A stretch of DNA of 64,000 nt, taken from NCBI GenBank assembly GCA_947589085.1, contig CANPZD010000002.1, positions 124,001 through 188,000 on the forward strand, given 5' to 3'. Source of the stretch: an uncultured Clostridia bacterium (lineage in GTDB: Bacteria; Bacillota; Clostridia; Christensenellales; Borkfalkiaceae). The first letter of the stretch is position 1. Each line of letters opens with the position of its first letter. A program made the position numbers and the translations under genes. The notes under the pieces are model-generated. The model was not told the origin of the DNA. It did no database searches and saw only the letters and a list, made by a program, of their open reading frames with translations. This document shows positions 53,347 to 62,061 of this stretch, in pieces.

Positions 53347-55893
53347 ATGAGTAAGGTTAAACTTCGTTTGGTTTTCATCCTTGTCGTTGCAGCGCTGGCA
53401 GTGCTCATCTCGAGCATCGTGCTGGGCGCACTGCCGCTGAAGCGCGTTTTCGCGGCCGAGCCGACTTACAGTCCGTCGGATATTTTCGAATCCGTGTCGG
53501 GCGCGTCGGTCGGCGCTTCCGAAGCGGAAGGAGACGAAACGTCTTACATGCAGTTCACGTTGCCCAATGAAGGGAAAGTCGAATACCGCCGCGATCTGGC
53601 GCTCAAATGGTTCGAGGCTTCGGATGCGCCTTCGGACAAGCTCGCCAATCCCGGGGAAGCGAAATTTTTCTCCATGAGCTTTGCGTTCGATACGATCGTG
53701 TTCGAGAAACTTACGGTCACGTTCCAGAGCGCGGAGGAACACGTCACCAAAGAGGGACAGACGACCAATGCGATCGTCTTTGAATACAAGGATTCGGTGC
53801 TTACCGTCTGCGTGCACGATTCGGATTACGACGAAGAGGACGAATCCGCTCCCGAAATCAAGAAAACGACGATCGCCGACGCAAAGGCGGATCTGTACTT
53901 CTCGTTGGAAGAGGACGAAGAGCACATCGGCGAGTTCCGCGTCATGCTGAAACAGGGCGCGGGCGCTGCGGAAGAGATCGGAACGTTTACCAACATCGGC
54001 GGCTACTTCCTCGAATACCGTTCGAGCGCGGCGTCCTCTCCCCAGGTCCCCGTCACGTTCGAGGCGGAGAATACCGTTTCGGCGGGCGGCGCTTCCGAAC
54101 AGAATGTGTTCATGAAATCTCTCAACGGGCAGACGTTCGAATTGAAAGACGGATTCGTGACGGATAATGCGAAACCCGTTGTCGTCATCAACGAAAAGAT
54201 CTATTCGCTGCGTCTCGGCCAGCGGTTCAGCCTCAGCTATGAAGTGATGGACGTCTGCCGCAGTTCCGTGACGGCGGATAAGCAGTATTATATGTTGAAA
54301 CAGACGGAGGACGAGGAGGGGGAACTCAAATACGTGAAGCCTTCCAAGGAAGACTATTCCGAGCTGAAAACCTCCACCTTCTTCTTGCCGACCGATGACA
54401 ATAACGACGAAGAGCTGGCCTATGTCTCCATCCGGTTCCGGCTGAGCGATTCGACGTTTAAGGATTACTATGTTTACCTCACATGGTACGCGGATATGTC
54501 TGCGGAAAATGTGATCGCAAAGCTCGGCGACGAGGGATATGAAACCACGAGCGGCTATACCTGTTCGGTCTGCGGGTACGAGTGTTCGGTCGCGGAGTAC
54601 GAGAAACTTACGGCGGCGGGCGTCGAATTCAAATGCCCCGGTATGAAAAAGGTCCCCGTAAAGGACGAAAACAACGAGGAAACCGGAGAGACCGAGGAGG
54701 AGCCTTGCGACGCGACGGTTGCCGATTACGAAGAAAAGATCGAGGGAAATTTCTTTGATTATATCGTCGTAAACCGCGAAGCGGAGGGGCCTGTCTATCT
54801 CGGCGTGACGCGTCCCACGCTCGACGAGGTGGATAAGGGCGCCAAACCCGAAAACGACGCAGCGGCCGCACAGCAAGCGGTTTCGGAATATCAGGAAGAA
54901 GTGAACAAGGCGGCCGAAAAGGTGAGCGCAGGCGAAGGCGCATATTTCTATCTTCCCTCCTTGCGCGCGCTGATCGGAAGCCAATACGCCGATTACAGAA
55001 ATCTTCGCTTCAACATTTACTATTATAAACCCAGCACGGAGACGGGCGGGACGGCCACGAGCGCAACGTCTCTGCGCTATAACAATCTGCGGTTCGAAGT
55101 GGACGAGCAAGGGTACTACAAATTCCGCGTGATCGCACAGGACGCCTCCGGGAACAGCATGAAATATTACAACGAGGACGGCGATCTCGTGACCCTCAAT
55201 TCCGGCAACGTTTGGGATATCGAGGGGATCCCCGAATTCACGTTCTACATGGGATATGACGGTCCTACGATCAACGAGTCCGGCACGCAGGACGAGGGCA
55301 AACGCGATCAGATGTACACGATTTCGAACTTCGAGATCGTTGCGCTCGCCGGCTACGACACGGATTACAAACTTTACCGTTTCGACAACACGAAACTTCC
55401 GGAAGACAAAACCGTGTCCTATTCCGAGTTGGTGGAAAAGGTCGACGAGGCAAAAGACGATCTCGAAAACTTCGAGGACGGCTGGCTTTGGGATTGCTTG
55501 GTCGAGATCCGCAAGTACGATCCCGCCATCACCGAGAAGGACGATAAATGGGACGATTCCGACAACGCGTACGCATGGGATCCCGATTCCTCGCTGAGTT
55601 TCCGGCCGCAGGTCTCGACGTACTACATCGTGCAGGTGACCGTCACCGACGGCGTTTATCCCGACGTAACGGCGACAGCGTTCAAGGTCATCGATATCGG
55701 GGCGACGCCGGACGTGATCCTCGTTCCCAACAATTGGCTGAAAAACAACACGACGTCCGTCATTCTGTTTGCGATCGCCGCCGTGCTGCTGGTCGTCATC
55801 GTTCTGCTCTTTGTGATCAAGCCTTCCGAGAAGAACGTCGAGGAAGTGGATCTTGCCACTCTCAAAGGCAAAAAGAAGAAAGACAAAAAATAA
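53347..55893 (+). CDS. Large anchored surface protein with Cys ribbon
   Basis: An 848-aa acidic protein with a signal peptide (hydrophobic residues 8-28, likely cleavage after VFA) and a C-terminal anchor of a membrane helix (about 808-830) followed by a Lys-rich tail (LKGKKKKDKK). The middle is beta-rich with many Tyr and Asp/Glu. Around residues 400-450 a CSVCGYECSVAEY...KCPG...PCDA set of cysteines looks like an extracytoplasmic zinc ribbon, echoed by the CTVCGY/CETCGY motifs of the lipoprotein at 23892. No catalytic motif was recognised. Possibly an adhesin or scaffold. Confidence 0.75.
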   Translation: MSKVKLRLVFILVVAALAVLISSIVLGALPLKRVFAAEPTYSPSDIFESVSGASVGASEAEGDETSYMQFTLPNEGKVEYRRDLALKWFEASDAPSDKLANPGEAKFFSMSFAFDTIVFEKLTVTFQSAEEHVTKEGQTTNAIVFEYKDSVLTVCVHDSDYDEEDESAPEIKKTTIADAKADLYFSLEEDEEHIGEFRVMLKQGAGAAEEIGTFTNIGGYFLEYRSSAASSPQVPVTFEAENTVSAGGASEQNVFMKSLNGQTFELKDGFVTDNAKPVVVINEKIYSLRLGQRFSLSYEVMDVCRSSVTADKQYYMLKQTEDEEGELKYVKPSKEDYSELKTSTFFLPTDDNNDEELAYVSIRFRLSDSTFKDYYVYLTWYADMSAENVIAKLGDEGYETTSGYTCSVCGYECSVAEYEKLTAAGVEFKCPGMKKVPVKDENNEETGETEEEPCDATVADYEEKIEGNFFDYIVVNREAEGPVYLGVTRPTLDEVDKGAKPENDAAAAQQAVSEYQEEVNKAAEKVSAGEGAYFYLPSLRALIGSQYADYRNLRFNIYYYKPSTETGGTATSATSLRYNNLRFEVDEQGYYKFRVIAQDASGNSMKYYNEDGDLVTLNSGNVWDIEGIPEFTFYMGYDGPTINESGTQDEGKRDQMYTISNFEIVALAGYDTDYKLYRFDNTKLPEDKTVSYSELVEKVDEAKDDLENFEDGWLWDCLVEIRKYDPAITEKDDKWDDSDNAYAWDPDSSLSFRPQVSTYYIVQVTVTDGVYPDVTATAFKVIDIGATPDVILVPNNWLKNNTTSVILFAIAAVLLVVIVLLFVIKPSEKNVEEVDLATLKGKKKKDKK

Positions 55894-55906
55894 GCCGTAA
55901 TTTCAG

Positions 55907-55935
55907 GGCCTCTCCGAAAGGGAGAGGCCTTTTTA
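55907..55935 (+). terminator. Terminator of the large surface protein gene
   Basis: A 9-bp stem GGCCTCTCC/GGAGAGGCC with a 5-base loop followed by TTTTTAT. Confidence 0.85.
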
Positions 55936-55983
55936 TGTATAACGGACAGAAGAAAGCACAAACTGCCTGCAGGAGGAAAAACA

Positions 55984-56226
55984 ATGGTCATTGCAAATCT
56001 GATTGCGTATATCCTTGTGCTTCTCGGAGCACTCAACTGGGGGTTGTTCGGCATCTTCAATTTCAATCTGGTCTCGGCGATTTTTATGGGTCCCAGAGCG
56101 GTCGGTTCCATCATCATCTATTCGCTCATCACGCTCGCCGCGATCTGGCTGATCATTTCGCCGATCATCACAAACGGCGCGCTGAAGCTGCGCGGAAACC
56201 GTACGGTACGCGAAGCGCACAACTGA
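55984..56226 (+). CDS. DUF378 small membrane protein
   Basis: An 80-aa protein with two membrane helices and the family signature VLLGALNWGLFGIFNFNLV. GGAGGA precedes the ATG. Function unknown; relatives such as YuzA are widespread in Gram-positives. Confidence 0.88.
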   Translation: MVIANLIAYILVLLGALNWGLFGIFNFNLVSAIFMGPRAVGSIIIYSLITLAAIWLIISPIITNGALKLRGNRTVREAHN

Positions 56227-56243
56227 TCAAAGAGAGAAAACTT

Positions 56244-56281
56244 GCGGAGAGGGTATATTCGGAGCCTTCTCCGCATTTTTT
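56244..56281 (+). terminator. Terminator directly abutting the feoA start
   Basis: GCGGAGAGGG (56244-56253) pairs with CCTTCTCCGC (56265-56274) over 10 bp with one G-U pair and is followed by ATTTTTT, with the feoA ATG at 56282 beginning right after the T run. Besides ending the DUF378 transcript, it could act as an attenuator for feoAB. Confidence 0.75.
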
Positions 56282-56512
56282 ATGGATATGAATATCTGCG
56301 ATCTCAAACGGGGAGACAAGGCGATCGTTCTCAAAGTCGAACACGGCGGCGAGCTGAAAGAACGCCTGATCTCCCTGCGCGTTTATGCGGGCGCAAAAAT
56401 ATCCGTTCTCAAAGTTTCCCTCTTCAAACACATCTACCTCATACAGGCGGGAAACGGCAAAGTCGCCATGGAGCGGGAAGTGGCAAGCGGGGTGCGCGTA
56501 TGGAGGATATGA
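56282..56512 (+). CDS. feoA: FeoA ferrous iron transport protein
   Basis: A 76-aa SH3-like protein: CDLKRGDKAIVLKVEHGGEL, KERLISLRVYAGAKISVLK and VAMEREVASGVRVW are typical FeoA segments. The start could be 56282 or 56288; neither has a ribosome-binding site, since the terminator T run is immediately upstream. The stop overlaps feoB. Confidence 0.88.
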   Translation: MDMNICDLKRGDKAIVLKVEHGGELKERLISLRVYAGAKISVLKVSLFKHIYLIQAGNGKVAMEREVASGVRVWRI

Positions 56513-58380
56513 TTCTCTTTGTCGGCAATCCCAATGCCGGAAAAAGCACGCTCTTCAACCGGCTTGCGCGCGGACACGCCCACGTGGGAAATTGGCACGG
56601 CGTCACCGTAGACGCCCTCGAAAAAACAATCTCGCTCGGGAAGCGCAAAGTCACGTTTGTCGACCTTCCGGGGATCTATGCCTGTCCGGGCAAAAGTCTG
56701 GAAGAAAAATATTCCTGCCGGTACATTGCGGAGCACAAGACCGCGGCGCTGTGTTTTGTATGCGAATGCGATTGCGTCGGCCGGTTCGTGCCGCTCATGG
56801 CGGCGCTGACAGGAGAGCGGCGGCGCTGCATGCTCGTTCTCACCAAGCGAAAACGGTTCGAGCGGGAGGGCGGGAGCGTAGATATCTCCCGTCTTGCGGC
56901 GGTTCTGGGGATGCCCGTCGTGTATGCGGAGGACAAAAATCTTGCGAATGCGCTCGAACAAACGCTCGATTCGCCCGCCCGCTCTTTGCCGAACGCCGAC
57001 GTAACTTCGCTGTGCCGTCCCGTGCGGGAAGGATTGTCGCGCGCGGACAGGCTGCTTCTCCGCGGCTATATCGGCATACCGTTTTTTGCAGTTCTGATCC
57101 TTACCGCGTTCTTTCTTACCTTTGCGAAGGGCCTTTTGGGAGATCTGATGAAACGGGGCGTGGAGTGGCTGTTTTCCGATTGTCTCGGAACGCTTGCCGA
57201 GGGGATCCCGTCTGCCGTGGCGCGCAGTCTGGTGCGGGACGGGATTCTGCGCAGTCTCGGGAGCGTGCTCTGTTTTCTGCCCCAGATCGCACTGCTGCAT
57301 TTGTTTCTGATCCTTTTGGAGGAGAGCGGCCTGCTCTCCCGGCTTGCCGTGCTGACGGACGGCTTTTTTTCGAAGATCGGGCTTTCGGGCAGGGCGGTCT
57401 TTTCTCTGCTCATGGGGTTCGGGTGCACGGCGGCCGCCGTAACGACCACGCGCGGCCTCGACGATAAAGACATGCAAAAGAGGGTGATCCTATGCCTGCC
57501 TTACGTTTCGTGCAGCGCAAAACTTCCCGTGTATCTTGCGCTGTCCGCTTCCTTTTTCGATAATCCCTTTGCGGCGGTCGTTCTTTTATATGCGCTCGGG
57601 GTGGGCATTGCCGTGATCGTCGCGCTGCTGTTGAAGAAAAAAACGCCGCCTTTTGTGTCGGAACTCGCGCCCTTACAATTTCCGAAGCCGCTTTTTGTCG
57701 CAAAATCCTTGCTCTTTCAGATAAAACAGTTTATAATAAAGGTGACTACGGTCGTTCTCGCATTCTTTTTGTGTTCATGGTTCTTCTCTTCCTTTGATTT
57801 TTCGTTTGCGCTCTCGGATGTGGAACACAGCATGCTCGCAACGATATGCGGAGGACTGAAATGGCTGTTCGCGCCCGTCGGAATGGGGGATTGGCGGATC
57901 GCCTATGCCGCTCTTTCGGGGCTTGTTGCAAAGGAAAACGTCGCCGGGGCGATCGCGATGCTGTACGGAAGTTTTCCGTATTCCGGCGCATGCGCGTTTG
58001 CGTTCGGCGTATTTATGCTCACCTGTTCGCCCTGCATTTCGGCCATTGCGGCCACGGCAAAAGAACTCGGCAAAGGCCGCGCGGCGCTGTATGCCGCTTT
58101 GCAGACGGTTTCCGCATTGTTTCTTTCCTATGCGGTGTATTTCAGTATCACGGGCGGGGCGGTGTATGTTGCGCTCGCCGCCGTTCCCGTCGCGGCAATC
58201 TTCTTAGTGGGGAAAAATCATGAAAAAATTTCGCGTCACGGAAGAAACAAATTTAACAGACTTCACCGATCAGAATTACGCGCAGGCGTCGATGTGCCTG
58301 AGAACGCTGTACAGAGAAAAAAATGTGCGCGTCAACGGCGAAAAAGTGCTGAAAAATTGCCCGCTTCACGAGGGCGATGA
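56500..58380 (+). CDS. feoB: FeoB ferrous iron transporter, with odd G4 motif and 3' end
   Basis: A 626-aa membrane protein as read. The N-terminal G domain has G1 GNPNAGKST (9-17), G2 in HGVTVDALE and G3 DLPG (55-58); G4, normally NxxD or TKxD, reads TKRK (115-118), without the guanine-specifying Asp. Gate motifs MGFGCTAAAVTTTRGL and YVSCSAKLPVYLALSASFF and the later GLVAKENVAGAIAMLYG are intact. The last 55 residues (NHEKISRHGRNKF...) are out-of-phase translation of the next gene; adding one base near GGGGAAAAAT at about 58210 would place a stop at 58221 and give the ordinary ATGA overlap. Start 56500 overlaps feoA. Confidence 0.88.
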   Translation: MEDMILFVGNPNAGKSTLFNRLARGHAHVGNWHGVTVDALEKTISLGKRKVTFVDLPGIYACPGKSLEEKYSCRYIAEHKTAALCFVCECDCVGRFVPLMAALTGERRRCMLVLTKRKRFEREGGSVDISRLAAVLGMPVVYAEDKNLANALEQTLDSPARSLPNADVTSLCRPVREGLSRADRLLLRGYIGIPFFAVLILTAFFLTFAKGLLGDLMKRGVEWLFSDCLGTLAEGIPSAVARSLVRDGILRSLGSVLCFLPQIALLHLFLILLEESGLLSRLAVLTDGFFSKIGLSGRAVFSLLMGFGCTAAAVTTTRGLDDKDMQKRVILCLPYVSCSAKLPVYLALSASFFDNPFAAVVLLYALGVGIAVIVALLLKKKTPPFVSELAPLQFPKPLFVAKSLLFQIKQFIIKVTTVVLAFFLCSWFFSSFDFSFALSDVEHSMLATICGGLKWLFAPVGMGDWRIAYAALSGLVAKENVAGAIAMLYGSFPYSGACAFAFGVFMLTCSPCISAIAATAKELGKGRAALYAALQTVSALFLSYAVYFSITGGAVYVALAAVPVAAIFLVGKNHEKISRHGRNKFNRLHRSELRAGVDVPENAVQRKKCARQRRKSAEKLPASRGR

Positions 58381-59026
58381 AGTCGCATATTATCTGAATC
58401 CCGCGCAAGAGAACAAGAAAGCGTTCCAGTTGATTTTTATCGATGAAAACGTCACCGTGGTCGATAAAGAGAGCGGGGTGGATTCCCGGGCCGTATTCAT
58501 CGCGCTATGCGAGAAGGGGTCGACGTATTTCGTCCACAGGCTGGACCGCAACACCGAAGGCGTCATGATCTTTGCGCACAATGAAGAGGCGTACAACGAA
58601 TTGCGCGCCTGTTTCAAGGAGCGGCGCACGTTGAAAGTCTATGAGGCGCTCGTATTCGGCAAAATGCCCGCGCAGCACGACGTATGCAGCGCGTATCTCG
58701 AAAAGGATAAAGAACATTCGCTCGTGCACGTCCGCGAGAAAGGCCCGGGAAAGCGCATCGTCACGGAGTACGAGGTGCTGGAAGAACGCGGCGAGATGAG
58801 TCTGCTCAGGATCACGCTTCACACGGGCAGAACGCACCAGATCCGCGCGCATCTCGCCTTTCTGGGACATCCCGTGGTCGGAGATCAGAAGTACGGGAAC
58901 GTCGAAAAGAACAGAGCGATGCACATTCTTCGGCAGCGGCTGATCTCCAAAGAACTCACGCTCGACTGCAAAGAGCCGCTTGCATATCTGAACGGAAGAA
59001 CGTTTTATTCGCAGAAAAATTTGTAA
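58220..59026 (+). CDS. RluA-family pseudouridine synthase
   Basis: A 268-aa enzyme with an N-terminal S4-like RNA-binding segment (REKNVRVNGEKVLKNCPLHEGDEV), catalytic Asp in FVHRLDRNTEGVMIFA, and the LHTGRTHQIRAHLAFLGHPV motif. GGGG lies before the ATG. It overlaps the feoB frame by 161 bases as sequenced. Target site unknown. Confidence 0.92.
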   Translation: MKKFRVTEETNLTDFTDQNYAQASMCLRTLYREKNVRVNGEKVLKNCPLHEGDEVAYYLNPAQENKKAFQLIFIDENVTVVDKESGVDSRAVFIALCEKGSTYFVHRLDRNTEGVMIFAHNEEAYNELRACFKERRTLKVYEALVFGKMPAQHDVCSAYLEKDKEHSLVHVREKGPGKRIVTEYEVLEERGEMSLLRITLHTGRTHQIRAHLAFLGHPVVGDQKYGNVEKNRAMHILRQRLISKELTLDCKEPLAYLNGRTFYSQKNL

Positions 59027-59032
59027 AATTTG

Positions 59033-59057
59033 AAAAAACGCTTGACAGCGTTTTTTC
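59033..59057 (+). terminator. Terminator whose loop holds the next promoter's -35
   Basis: A 10-bp stem AAAAAACGCT/AGCGTTTTTT with a TGAC loop; the TTGACA box of the metal-regulated promoter (59042-59047) spans the loop. Confidence 0.8.
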
Positions 59058-59091
59058 TTTGTGTTAATATATGAACAGTTATTCATATATT
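59042..59091 (+). promoter_or_regulatory. Metal-responsive promoter with 12-2-12 SmtB/CadC-type operator
   Basis: TTGACA at 59042-59047 and TAATAT at 59065-59070 have a 17-bp spacer. AATATATGAACA-GT-TATTCATATATT (59066-59091) is a 12-2-12 inverted repeat with one mismatch, the classical operator of zinc/cadmium-sensing ArsR proteins, overlapping the -10 and start site. Confidence 0.9.
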
Positions 59092-59143
59092 GATTTATAG
59101 AGAGTGCGCTATGCCGTACGGTTTTGCGCCGAAGGAGAAAGAT

Positions 59144-59491
59144 ATGGTTTGCGATCATGAAAACGAGCACGCAATGGCGGCAAGGCGCGCGGCGGAAAAT
59201 ATGCCGGGGACGGAAGAGATCGCCCGGGTGGCGGAAAGTTTCAAAGCGCTTTCCGAATCCTCCCGCCTGAAAATTCTGTTTGCGCTCCGGCACGGGGAGA
59301 TGTGCGTCTATCACATCGTCGAGGCGGTCGGAGGGACGCAGAGCGCGGTCTCTCATCAGCTGCGCATTCTCAAAGGCGCGGGGATCGTCAAGGCGCGGCG
59401 CGACGGACAGAACATTGTCTATTCGCTTGCCGACGAGCACGTCGTTGCGGTGCTGGAACTTGCTTGCACGCATCAAAAGTGCAAAATCTGA
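59144..59491 (+). CDS. SmtB/CadC-like zinc-responsive repressor
   Basis: A 115-aa ArsR-family protein from the ATG at 59144, chosen for AAGGAG 7 bases upstream; an in-frame ATG at 59111 is the alternative. The N-terminal MVCDHENEH could bind metal. The DNA-binding part reads GEMCVYHIVEAVGGTQSAVS and HQLRILKGAGIV. The last helix has DEHVVAVLELACTHQ, i.e. Asp-x-His-x10-His, the alpha-5 zinc site of SmtB/CzrA. It should release the adjacent operator when zinc or cadmium is bound and so control itself and the ATPase downstream. Confidence 0.9.
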   Translation: MVCDHENEHAMAARRAAENMPGTEEIARVAESFKALSESSRLKILFALRHGEMCVYHIVEAVGGTQSAVSHQLRILKGAGIVKARRDGQNIVYSLADEHVVAVLELACTHQKCKI

Positions 59492-59559
59492 CGATTTTTC
59501 AATAAAAATCGCAAAAAATATAGTATTTCGATAATTATCTAAATAAAAAAGGAAACAAT

Positions 59560-61620
59560 ATGCATAAAGTTGTGCGGATCAAAAACCTGGATTGTGCGAA
59601 TTGTGCGGCCGAGTTGAGCGAAGAACTTTCGGCGATCGAGGGAGTGGAGAGCGCGTTCGCGGATTTCATCAATCAGCGCGTGACGCTCGAATACACGTCA
59701 GAAGAAGCGTTTTCGAAGGCGGTTTATCATATCTCGCATTTCGAGGAAGTGGAGATTATTGAGAATGTTCCGAAAAGTAAGAAAGATCGGCACCTCAAAG
59801 AGATCCTTTCGATTTGCGCGGGGGCCGCGCTGTTTGTGCCCGCGCTTGTTTTGCAGCTTTCGGGCATGGCGTATTGGGTGAGTTTCGGGCTGTTTTTGGC
59901 GGCGACGCTTGCCGCGGGCTGGGAGGTGCTGTATCGCGTCGCGATGAACTTCCCGCGCATGTTCCGCGGCGGATTTCATCCTTCCGTCCTGCTCGATGAG
60001 GCGCTTCTGATGTCCGTTGCGGCGGCCGGGGCGTTCGCGATCGGGGAAAATATGGAAGGCGCAGTCGTCATGATCCTGTATCAGATCGGCGAACTGCTGC
60101 AAAATATCGCCGTGGGGTCCTCGCGCGGGGCGATCGCGCGGCTGGCTGCATTGCAGAGCGACACGGCCATCCGGCTGAACGGAGAGTCGCAGACGGAAGT
60201 TCCCTCGGAGGAGCTTGCGGCGGGCGACGTCGTGCTGATCCGCAAGGGAGATCGCGTGCCCGCGGATTGCCGCATTCTCGCCGGGCAAACCTCGCTCGAT
60301 ACCAAATCCCTGACGGGCGAGGCCTATTACCGGGAAGTCGGCGCGGGCGACGAGCTGCTTGCCGGCTGCGTCAACGAGGGGAGCGCGGTGCGGGCGGAGG
60401 TGCTTCGTCCCGCCTCGCAGAGCGCGGTCGCGAAAATTCTGGATCTCGTGGAAAATGCGTCTGCAAAAAAGGCGAAGCCGGAAAAATTCATCACGAAGTT
60501 CGCAAGGATCTATACGCCAGTCGTCGTTCTGCTTGCGGTGCTGATCGCGGTCTTTCCGCCGCTGTGGCAGGGATATAACTTTTCCGTCTGGATCCCCCGC
60601 GCGCTGAATTTTCTCGTCATTTCCTGCCCCTGCGCGCTGATCATCTCCGTGCCGCTCACATATTTTTCCGGCGTGGGAACGCTTGCGCGGTACGGCGTGC
60701 TTGCCAAGGGCGCCGTGGGGCTGGATGTGCTCGCCAAAGTGAAAGTGGCCGCATTCGATAAAACGGGCACGCTCACAGAGGGAAAATTTTCGGTTGCGAA
60801 CGTGATCGGAGGGGACCATGTCCTTGAATTGGCTGCGGCAGTCGAAAAATTTTCATCGCATCCGCTTGCGGAAGCGTTTACGGACACGGGTGCCGTAAAA
60901 GTTGAATCCTGCGAGGAGATCGCGGGCATGGGTATGTCTGCCGTTGCGGACGGGAAGCGTATACTTGTCGGAAACAAGCGCTTGATGAACGAATACGGGA
61001 TCGCGGCGGAGGATACGGAGAGCGAAAATCTCACCGTCTATGTCGCCCGGGAGAACGAATTGCTCGGGCGGATCGAGATCGCGGACCGCCTCCGTCCGGA
61101 AGCCGCAGAGACGCTCGGATCGCTCAAAGATGCCGGGATCGAGCGGGTGGCCGTGCTCACGGGCGATACGCGTTCCCGTGCGGAATGCGCGCTTGCGGGA
61201 CTTCCCGTCGATACGATCTGTGCGCAGCTTCTTCCGGAAGAAAAACCCCTGCGCGCGGCAGATCTGAAAGCGGACGGCGCGCTCATGTACGTCGGAGACG
61301 GCGTCAACGATACGCCCGTGATGGCGGAAAGCGACGTCGCCTTCGCCATGGGCGGGTTGGGAAGCGACGCCGCCATCGAAGCGAGCGACTTCGTTTTAGC
61401 TTCCGATCGGCTTTCCGCGCTGCCCAAAGCGGTGCGCGCGGCCAAAAAAACGCGCCGCATCGTTCTCGAAAACATTGTGGGATCCATTGCCGTTAAGGCG
61501 GCTCTGTTGGCGTTTTCGCTGTTCGGATTTATCCCGCCCTGGGCTGCAATCTTCGGCGACGTGGGCGTCATGCTCCTCGCCGTCCTCAACTCCATGAGAA
61601 TGCGCGCAAAAATCAAATAA
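59560..61620 (+). CDS. P1B-2 type Zn/Cd/Pb-exporting ATPase
   Basis: A 686-aa heavy-metal pump. An N-terminal HMA domain has LDCANCAAEL (Cys12, Cys15). The transmembrane CPC motif is at 356-358 (VISCPCALIISVPL), the TGE loop in SLTGEAYY, the phosphorylated Asp400 in AFDKTGTLTEG, the HP motif in SSHPLAEAF, and YVGDGVNDTPVM. The last two helices carry the Lys (VKAALLAF) and Asp (GDVGVMLLAVLNSMR) ligands of the ZntA/CadA group, distinguishing it from copper pumps. 68 bases downstream of the repressor, no terminator between. Confidence 0.95.
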   Translation: MHKVVRIKNLDCANCAAELSEELSAIEGVESAFADFINQRVTLEYTSEEAFSKAVYHISHFEEVEIIENVPKSKKDRHLKEILSICAGAALFVPALVLQLSGMAYWVSFGLFLAATLAAGWEVLYRVAMNFPRMFRGGFHPSVLLDEALLMSVAAAGAFAIGENMEGAVVMILYQIGELLQNIAVGSSRGAIARLAALQSDTAIRLNGESQTEVPSEELAAGDVVLIRKGDRVPADCRILAGQTSLDTKSLTGEAYYREVGAGDELLAGCVNEGSAVRAEVLRPASQSAVAKILDLVENASAKKAKPEKFITKFARIYTPVVVLLAVLIAVFPPLWQGYNFSVWIPRALNFLVISCPCALIISVPLTYFSGVGTLARYGVLAKGAVGLDVLAKVKVAAFDKTGTLTEGKFSVANVIGGDHVLELAAAVEKFSSHPLAEAFTDTGAVKVESCEEIAGMGMSAVADGKRILVGNKRLMNEYGIAAEDTESENLTVYVARENELLGRIEIADRLRPEAAETLGSLKDAGIERVAVLTGDTRSRAECALAGLPVDTICAQLLPEEKPLRAADLKADGALMYVGDGVNDTPVMAESDVAFAMGGLGSDAAIEASDFVLASDRLSALPKAVRAAKKTRRIVLENIVGSIAVKAALLAFSLFGFIPPWAAIFGDVGVMLLAVLNSMRMRAKIK

Positions 61621-61626
61621 TATTGT

Positions 61627-61656
61627 ACGGGACGCAACGCGTCCCGTGAATTTTAT
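61627..61656. terminator. Terminator after the metal-efflux operon
   Basis: A 9-bp stem ACGGGACGC/GCGTCCCGT with an AAC loop, followed by GAATTTTAT. Confidence 0.75.
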
Positions 61657-61716
61657 AAAAAGAGCGGACGACACGCCCGCTCTCCAACGCTTCGGAACGA
61701 TCCGAGAAAAGATGTT

Positions 61717-62061
61717 TTAGAATGAGACGACCGTAACTCCCGGATTGGTATTTCTCGTGAGCGGTTTCAGCTCGCGGTATTTATCTGTGAGGTAGGTCAG
61801 TTCGCTGTTACAAGGATTAAAGTTCTCTCCGAAGATGACGCTTTTTATCGTCTGCTTTTGCAGTTGTGCGCTCAACCATTTTCTGGCGGCTTGGATGATT
61901 GCGCCATACGCTTTTCCATGTTTGCCGTATCCATGGATGATAAACAGGCATATTGCACGCCCATCTTTCTTTCGCGTGGATACGCTCCACTTCAAGTGTT
62001 CCATGGCTTCCGCCACAGACGGAAGTCCTTCTTCGAGATCGACAGTCATAACTTGATTCAT
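61717..62061 (-). CDS. Small Smr-like domain protein
   Basis: A 114-aa protein with AAGGAGG before the ATG at 62061 on the minus strand. The sequence MTVDLEEGLPSVAEAMEHL, ICLFIIHGYGKHGKAYGAI and the following basic helix fit a stand-alone Smr domain (the HGxG loop). Its C-terminal region (VIFGENFNPCNSELTYLTDK) is not typical of Smr. Lower GC than the preceding genes. Smr domains bind or cut nucleic acid; the role here is unknown. The 132 bases between this gene and the next lipoprotein gene show nothing recognisable. Confidence 0.7.
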   Translation of the reverse strand: MNQVMTVDLEEGLPSVAEAMEHLKWSVSTRKKDGRAICLFIIHGYGKHGKAYGAIIQAARKWLSAQLQKQTIKSVIFGENFNPCNSELTYLTDKYRELKPLTRNTNPGVTVVSF

